Below, piece by piece: positions 58,190-64,000 of a stretch of DNA of 64,000 bases. The notes beneath the pieces were generated by a model. The model had not been told where the DNA came from. It saw only the letters and a program-made list of their open reading frames with translations, and did no database searches. The stretch is taken from contig JAVTVJ010001228.1 in NCBI GenBank assembly GCA_034509425.1, forward strand, positions 124,001 to 188,000, read 5' to 3'. The translations under genes and the position numbers were made by a program. The DNA is from Eopsaltria australis (taxonomy: Eukaryota > Chordata > Aves > Passeriformes > Petroicidae). Position 1 is the stretch's first letter. Each line of letters opens with the position of its first letter.

Positions 58190-59023
58190 TTAGTGGTGCC
58201 TCCATTGGTGTTGGGTCAAGGCTGAGCTGTGGGAGAATCTCTTCCCACACTGGGGACACTCGTAGGGCCTCTCCCCGATGTGGATGCGCCTGTGAACAAC
58301 AAGGGTGGAGTTGCGATTGAAGCCCTTCCCGCAGTCGGGGCAGCAGAAGGGCCTCTCCTCTCTGTGAACCCACTGATGTCGGAGGAGATGGGAGCTGGTA
58401 TGAAACCTCTTCCCACACTCAGGGCTCTCGTAGGGCCTCTCACCGGTGTGGATGAGTTGATGTTTTCTCAGGTCAGAGCTCCACTTGAAGCTCTTCCCAC
58501 ATTCCCCACATTCATGGGGCCGTTCCCCAGTGTGGATCACCTGGTGCATGATCAGGCTGGAGTTCTGGCTGAAGCTCTTCCCACATTCCAAGGGCTTTTT
58601 ACCAGTGTGGATCCTCAGGTGCTCCATCAGGCCAGAGCTGTCTCTGAAGGTCTGCCCACATTCCCCACACTCGTAGGGCCGTTCTCCAGTGTGGATCATC
58701 TGGTGCCGGATCAGGAATGACCTGTAGTTGAAGGCCTTCCCACATTCCAGGCACTTGTGGGGCTTCTCCACACCTGCCTTCTCCACCAGCTCTGAGCTCT
58801 GCCTGGATCTCCGGCCGCCTTCCTGGCACAGGGAGGGTCTTTCCTCCTCACAGCTCCCTGGGCTCGGTTTGCAGCCCCTCCTCAGGTGTCATCTCTGGGG
58901 CTTTTCCTCCTCCCCACTGGGTTCCTGTGCCCTGAAGCCGCTCAAAACGGCCTCTTCTGCAAGGTTCTTCCTCTTCCTCAAAGCCTCCTCCTCCATCCAG
59001 CCAAGGTTTGGGATTGACAAATC
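58190..59023 (-). pseudogene. C2H2 zinc-finger gene 5, stop before the fingers
   Basis: Minus-strand finger exon after acceptor CCAAACCAG (59,023); ATG at 58,996 (MEEEALRKRKN). A 40-odd bp insertion relative to its paralogues lengthens the leader, and TGA at 58,889-58,891 replaces a conserved Cys codon (KPQR then stop). Downstream the frame is open with seven finger units from [12 protein letters not shown] to [14 protein letters not shown], stop TAA at 58,190. Finger 3 has lost its first Cys ([10 protein letters not shown]) and finger 5 has Ser for the first Cys ([10 protein letters not shown]), so at most five can bind zinc. No ATG lies between the TGA and finger 1. Probably a pseudogene. 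Confidence 0.8.
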
Positions 59024-59039
59024 CTGGTTTGGGGGGAAA

Positions 59040-59716
59040 ACAAGGAGTGAGCATGTTGGGTTGGGGGCTCCTCCTGCCCAGCTCCATCTCCAAAAGTCAC
59101 CAGGTAGCTTGTGTCCAAAAAAACCTCCAACATATTAAGATCCAGCAGAAAAAACCCTCAAATACCAAGACACAGCCCCAAGAGACCCAAAACTTTGATA
59201 CTCCAGCAAAGACCCCTCCAAAATATTAAGATTCGACCTCCAACAAAAAACAAATCACCAACATTTACCTCAATAAACCTCAGAAAGAACAAGATTCATC
59301 TCTCCCCCTGCTGCAGCCCCCAAAAAATAAAGATTCAGCCCAACAGATCCACATTCAAAACAAAAGCTCCAAGATACAGTAAAGAAAAAACTCCCACCAG
59401 GAGTTCCCCCTCTCTCTTTTCTCCACTTTGGGCTCCTGGTCCTTCCTCCTCTCCGAGCTTCTGGGGGTCCCGTGTGTTTTGGGGACCCCCCTACCCGGTG
59501 TTCCTGCCTTCTCTGGGCTACTGGGGGTCCCGGGAATCCCAGGGGTCCCCCCTTTCCGGGCTCCCTTCTTCAGTGTCCAAGGGGTCCCTGGTTCCCTCGT
59601 GCTCCATCCTCCCTCTCCCTTTAGCCTGCAGGGGATCCCCCAGCTCCAGGATCGCCCCTTCCCGCCCTTCCCAATCCGGGGCTCTCGGGCTTCCCCCAGT
59701 CCCGGCTCTCCAGGGG
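59040..59716 (-). other. Intron of zinc-finger gene 5
   Basis: Homologous to the intron blocks at 27,720-27,980 (A-rich CCAAAAC-type stretches, 59,100-59,390) and 48,300-48,640. Ends at the inserted LTR. Frames here have no domain. Confidence 0.5.
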
Positions 59717-60382
59717 TGTTGGGGTGGTAGATATAGAACAAAAACTAAAAAAGCCCCTGGGCTGCTCCTGGTGGGCGAGCCCGAGTGCCACCCCTGCATT
59801 AGAAACCACCGTGGTCTAGCCCTGAGCTGGACCACTCCCCCGAGTTCCTCCCAGTATGTAGTTATTAGTTCAGTGTGTTGTCAATCCAAATTCAAATCTT
59901 CCCCCTGTTCTGGAAAGTTCAGAGTTCTGTATGTTGTGATTCGTTAATTACCCTCGTCTCCTCCCCTGTTCCCATCCTGTTGGTTGTATCTCCCCAGCTT
60001 TTCCCCAACTCCTCCCCAGTACCTTTTTGTGATTGGTTGATCAGTTCCGTTATAAGCCGTTGCACGAGCTAGCTCGAGGCTCTTTGGCCCCGGGATTCAG
60101 AGATATTAAACCTTTCTCTGCTACCCAGTCAAAGAGTCGCTCTTTATTCTCCGCGGTCCTACTGTGATTCCGGGAATAACCTGCGACCCACCAACGCTCC
60201 TAGTCCCTGACGAGGCTGCGTGTCTCCCTCGTCTGCCCACCTTGCGGTTAGGACATTCAAGGTCCCTCAGGCAAGCTAGGAGCAACCACCGGCAGACGGC
60301 TCGGGGGCTCCCAGGACAGTGGAAGAGAAGGAAGAACGCTGTCCCCCCCACCAAGCGGCAGCGATCTTTTTATTTTTATACA
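59717..60382 (+). mobile_element. LTR-type insertion with GGGG target duplication
   Basis: Begins TGTTGGGGTGG and ends TTTTTATACA, flanked by GGGG on both sides (59,713-59,716 and 60,383-60,386). Internal TATA-like GTTATAAGCCG (60,050) and AGATATTAAACC (60,102) followed by a GT/T-rich R/U5-like stretch support a plus-strand LTR of the class I type (4 bp duplication). About 270 bp follow the poly(A)-like signal, long for U5, so part of the leader may be included. It splits the 5' region of zinc-finger 5. Confidence 0.55.
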
Positions 60383-60386
60383 GGGG

Positions 60387-60950
60387 GTTCCCCAAACCGG
60401 TGTCCCCCTCAGACCCCGCTGGCACCGGGCGATAGCCACGTGGATCCCGAGCCTGACCCAGGGAGACCAACCCTCATGCGGGGGGAGATCCCGCATCCCC
60501 CGCCCACGGCCGGGGCTCTGCCGGGAGCCGCCAGCGGGAAGCCCCCAAAAAACCCTCCCGGGGACCGCCCAAGATATTTGGGGCGAGCTCGCCCTCCCCG
60601 GTCACCTGCGGAATGCGGGCTTGGGGCGATGCTCCCGGGGCAGGGGGGCTGGAGACACAGGGAGCGATGGACGCACGTGGGGCCTTCTCTTCCTCCTGTT
60701 CCTGCTCCAGCCCCTCCTCTATCCCTCCTCTTCCTCTCCCTTCCCTTCCACTTCCTCCTTCTCCTGCTTCCGCCCGTTCTCGCCCTCCTCCTTAATACCT
60801 CCTCCTCCATCCCTGCTCCTCCTCTCCTCCATCCCTGCTCCTCCTCCCCCCCAGGTCCAGCTCCCACCCTCCGTACCCCTCCCCCTCAAACGCATCGCGT
60901 CCCGCGGGAGGAGCAGGGATGGAGTTGGGGCCACTTGGGCCGGGGCAGCG
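60387..60950 (-). other. 5' region of zinc-finger gene 5
   Basis: Continues the family upstream region beyond the LTR: CACCGGGCGATAGCCACGTGG (60,425; compare 7,799), donor-like GTCACCTGCGGAATGCG on plus (60,600), pyrimidine tract on plus (60,680-60,850) and GC-rich promoter-like stretch. Probably the original promoter, now separated from the fingers by the LTR. Confidence 0.5.
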
Positions 60951-61321
60951 CTGGGCTCTTGGCTTCTCCCATCCACTGTGGGGGACGCGGGAAGGGAAAA
61001 AGAGGGAAAATTATTGTGTGGAAAAAAAAATGTGGGGGTTGTGGTCACTCTAGCTGGGGACTTGGAGCCCTTTGGTCTCACCTCAGGAGCCTGGAGATCT
61101 TGGAGGAGGGAATGCAGAGATGGATGGGGGAACCCAAAGGATTTTGAGGGCAGGCTGAGGGGCTGTGGGAGCCACTTGCTGAGGGGGAGTCCGGCTGCAG
61201 ACCCCTGGGCTGGACTCCTACTCTGGGAATTCCAGCTCTGATTTCCTGCTCTCGTCCTCCCTTTTTTGCCCTCATTATTTTCCCATCGTCCCCCCCACAC
61301 CCCTCATACGCCCAGGTTCAC

Positions 61322-61406
61322 CCGAGTCCCGCTGGCCCCCAGACAGGTGAGCTCCCAGCACCACCAGTAGCACCAGTCCAGGCCCAGCTCCCCCCACACG
61401 CCCCAT
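61322..61406 (-). pseudogene. Orphan MHC class II beta exon 1
   Basis: An 85-nt exon aligning base for base, without gaps, with 46,897-46,981. It encodes an open signal peptide (MGRVGGAGPGLVLLVVLGAH) and ends at a GTGAAC donor. The 5' flank is shared too (GGGAGCACCAGTCCGGAC at 61,493 and 47,031), but homology stops near 61,515, before the X-Y modules. No exon 2-4 follows on the minus strand; zinc-finger 5 promoter sequence begins within 400 bp. Too short to appear in ordinary frame lists. Confidence 0.75.
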
Positions 61407-61519
61407 CCCCAGCGCCGGGCAGGTGCCGCCAGCCCCAAAGCAGCAGCGCTGTGCCCTGGGAGGGTCCCCGCGGCCCCGCCCCGCGCGGCACTGGGAGCAC
61501 CAGTCCGGACTAGTTCAAA

Positions 61520-62590
61520 GCGTGGGCGGCCGGCATCAGAACCTGCCAAAGTGGGTCCACCACGAGCCTTTTAGAGCCCCCCAAACTGGTGGAAAGCATC
61601 AGGATCCTTCCAGAAAAGGGGTCACCTCCGTGCCCTAAAATGACCGGGAAATCCCCCAAAGCCGTTTATAACCCCCCAAAACTGAGGAAAGATTCAGGAT
61701 GTTCCCTAATACGGGCTCTCCACGTCCTTCCCTGTGGGGGCCCACTCCAATATCAGAGCCAGATGTGTCCCCCCTCTCCCAATAACTCATCCCTCGGGAT
61801 TGGAGGGTGCCCCAAAACCTCCTCAGCAACGGGATCGCCCCAAGCTCTTCATCCCAACACATTGCAGACCCATCCCAGCCATCCGACCTGTCCCAAACAC
61901 AGCCCCGTTCTTAGGGTGGCAGAGCCTCTGCTGGGGGCATTGGTGGCTGCAGGGGATCCTTTATGCCCCTCGTGCAGCTCCAAGCTCCCGAAGACAAAGT
62001 CCTCGTTTCTAGGGCTGTCCCCCCTCCCCAAATGTGTCGGGTTCAATACCCAAGTGCGGCAGCCCCGTGCCCTGTGGCAGCAGCCGGTGCCGGGACACAG
62101 CCCCAGGAGCTGCGCTACTGCCCGGCGGTGCCCGGGAGGGACTGGGGGCAGAGGAGATCATAAGGAACACCCTGCAGCCCCCGCTGCGGACGAAAGGATT
62201 TTTAGTGCCTGGGATCGATTTTCCGGGGTTTTTGGGCTCCGCGGGGCCGAGGCGGCAGCAGCGGGACCCGCGGGGACCGTGCCGTGGGGACGGCCGGGGT
62301 TGAAAAGTGCGCGGCGGCCCCAGCGTGGTACGTGAGGGCTGAGCGGAACTGGGTGGGAACAACCCCCGGAACCGCCCAGGTGCTGAGGGCTGAGCGGAGG
62401 TGGCTGCGAACACCCCGCTCGTCTCCGCCGCTCGAAGCCGCTTCCCCGGCTCCGCCTGCCGCCGCCGCTCGGCCCTGGCGCGGTCCCGCGGGGTCGCCGC
62501 TCGTGGCGCAGCCGGAGGGGCTCGATCCGGGCCGCGCCCCGCCCGTCCCTCGCTGCGTCTCCTCCAGTGACACGGGGCGGTCGAGACTCC
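61520..62590. other. GC-rich, no gene recognised
   Basis: CpG-rich from about 62,050. Long frames on both strands (61,589-62,335, 62,009-62,413, 62,284-63,084) show no domain and fit base composition. Could be a promoter CpG island. Confidence 0.45.
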
Positions 62591-62599
62591 TCGGTGCTG

Positions 62600-63120
62600 C
62601 CCCGACGGTCCCTCGGTGCAGCTCTTTCAGTGTCGGGCAGCGGCCACTCCCAGTGCGGGTTTTTTGTTATTTTTTATTCTATTCTCTAGAGTTTATTCTG
62701 TTCCTACCTCCCATCCCACGCCCCTCCGGTGCGGCTCTTTCATCACCGCCGCCTCTCGCCGCTCTCCGTGCAGCTCTTCAGTGCCGGGGGACTGTGGAGA
62801 TCCCTGGTGCGGCTCTTTTCTTGAGATTTATTCTATTCTCCTTTTTTTTTTTTGTTCTATTCACACCTCCCACGCTCCTCGACGCTGCCCCTCTGGCCCC
62901 ACCCTACACCGCCCGTCCCGCAGTGCGGCTCTTCAGTGATCCAGGGCGCCAGGAACCTCCCGGTGCAGTTTTTTATTCTCTTTTACTTTATTCACTGTAT
63001 TTTATTTTATTCACCTCCCGCCCGTCCCTCGGTGTAGCTCCTGCAGATGCGGGCAGGGGGGACGTCCTTGGTGAGGCTCTTTGATTGCATTTTATTCTCT
63101 TCTCTGTATTTTCTGTCGTT
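62600..63120 (+). repeat. Degenerate 110-160 bp tandem array
   Basis: Alternates GGTGC(A/G)GCTCTT(T)CAGTG boxes (62,612, 62,726, 62,775, 62,807, 62,921, 62,961, 63,029, 63,068) with T-rich TTTATTCTATTC stretches and CACCTCCC segments. At least four units. Confidence 0.65.
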
Positions 63121-63640
63121 CCCACCTCGCCGGTCCCGCGCAGGGGCTCCTTCAGGGACCCGGGGTGGCACAAACCCCTCGGGGCTGCTCCAACAGGGCC
63201 CCGCCCGCCGCCGCTCCCCGAGGCCTCCCCGCGGCTGCTGCCGGCGATCGGACACCGCAGGCGGCCCCGGCCCCTTCTTGTTCTTCTTGCTCCGGACGGG
63301 ATTCAGCCCCCGCCGCCGCCCGGCTCCTTCTGCCGCTCCTGCCCGGCACGAAGCGGCCGTGCCGCTGACGGGGCCGGAGCGCGGCTGCCCCGCCACTGCC
63401 CCGCGCCTCAGGGCCGGGCCGAGGAGTGACCGCACGGCTGGGGAGGGACCCCCGCTGGACGGGGCAAGGACTGACCCCATGCGAGGGACCCCGCGCCGGA
63501 GCAGGGCAAGGATTCCCGTCCCTGGCGCCGAAGCAGCGGCACGAACCGACCGTAACTCCCATCCCCTCTCCCTGCACCGCTGGGCAGAGGAGGGAGGGAG
63601 GGAACCGGGCATTGCGGGGAATTTTGACATTCATCGTTTG
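63120..63640 (+). other. GC-rich block similar to 7,200-7,440
   Basis: Shares GGGAGGGACCCC, GGAGCAGG(A/G)CAAGGATT and CCCATCCCCTNTNCCT with 7,315-7,410, in the same orientation. CpG-rich; open on both strands but with no recognisable domain. Confidence 0.45.
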
Positions 63641-64000
63641 TCAGAGACTGCAGAAATCCCTCATCTGCCTCACGACCATCTACAGAAAGAGAGACTGAAA
63701 ACCCAAAGACCCCAAAGGGGAAAGAGGACTTCTGCACAATGAGGTCCGGCCAGATCCTGGTGGGATGCCTGCCAGGTGCAGAGGTGTGCACATGCCTGTG
63801 AGACCGTGTCGCTCTTGCTACCAGGGTGAAAAGGACTGCGCAGGAACGATCTGCTTTGTGCACCTGCACCCCAAAACAATGGGCCTTACTCCCCCACCTC
63901 CTGGCCATTTGCCCCTCGCCTCTGGAAGGATTACCTCACCTCCTGGTTACCTGCCCCTTGCTTTCAAAAAGACTATAAAGAGCCTCTCTGAAAAGACTCC
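63640..64000 (+). mobile_element. LTR, cut by the window end
   Basis: Plus-strand partner of the inverted fragment at 2,484-2,800. A TATA box is at 63,972 (GACTATAAAGAGCC). The poly(A) and U5 parts would lie beyond the window. Confidence 0.5.

Noticed and set aside
61304..61549. Apparent frameshift in class II exon 1 (MGRVWGELG reading)
   Set aside because: Base-for-base alignment with 46,897-46,981 shows 85 nt in both and an open signal peptide in the proper frame.

Overview
This is eukaryotic, vertebrate DNA and most likely a songbird (passerine) MHC region. The main evidence is broken and partial MHC class II beta exons, C2H2 zinc-finger genes of one close family, a PAK-type kinase gene and a RhoGAP remnant of the TAGAP type. 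Both of the last two families are known to be multi-copy in passerines. Endogenous retrovirus (ERV) pieces, LTRs and GC-rich minisatellites fill the rest. The host assignment is inference from gene content; no ribosomal or mitochondrial marker is present.

Layout, left to right. 1-7.6 kb: two copies of a decayed class I (gammaretrovirus-like) ERV tail, each followed by a GC-rich LTR-like block. 7.6-16 kb: zinc-finger 5' remnant, class II beta exon 3 (minus), ERV integrase remnant (minus), zinc-finger gene 1 (plus, last finger cut short), then class II beta exons 4 and 3 (minus). 16-18.5 kb: RhoGAP pseudogene (plus). 19-21.4 kb: class II (beta/alpha-like) ERV. 21.9-24.5 kb: ACTGGGA-rich minisatellite split by an LTR. 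24.5-28.5 kb: zinc-finger gene 2 (minus, the only one fully intact), with its 3' UTR interrupted by a 2.2 kb insertion. 28.7-35 kb: ERV tail, LTR, then gag-pro-pol (plus). 32.1-40.6 kb: a large inverted repeat with arms of about 3.1 kb around a 2.2 kb spacer that holds another class II beta exon 3. 41-47.2 kb: zinc-finger 3 (frameshifted) and the most complete class II beta gene (exons 1-4, minus, with several lesions), plus MHC class II type S-X-Y promoter modules. 47.6-49.1 kb: zinc-finger 4 (broken). 49.6-57.1 kb: a PAK-like kinase gene with a coherent 10-exon frame. 58-61 kb: zinc-finger 5 (broken), split upstream by an LTR. 61.3 kb: orphan class II beta exon 1. 62-64 kb: GC-rich DNA, a degenerate tandem array and the start of another LTR.

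The region has grown by duplication. The 1-16 kb part recurs near 30-46 kb with offsets of 28-30 kb. The repeated unit pairs a zinc-finger gene with class II beta exons. Only zinc-finger 2 and, with caveats, the PAK-like kinase look able to make protein. The class II copies are all partial or broken.
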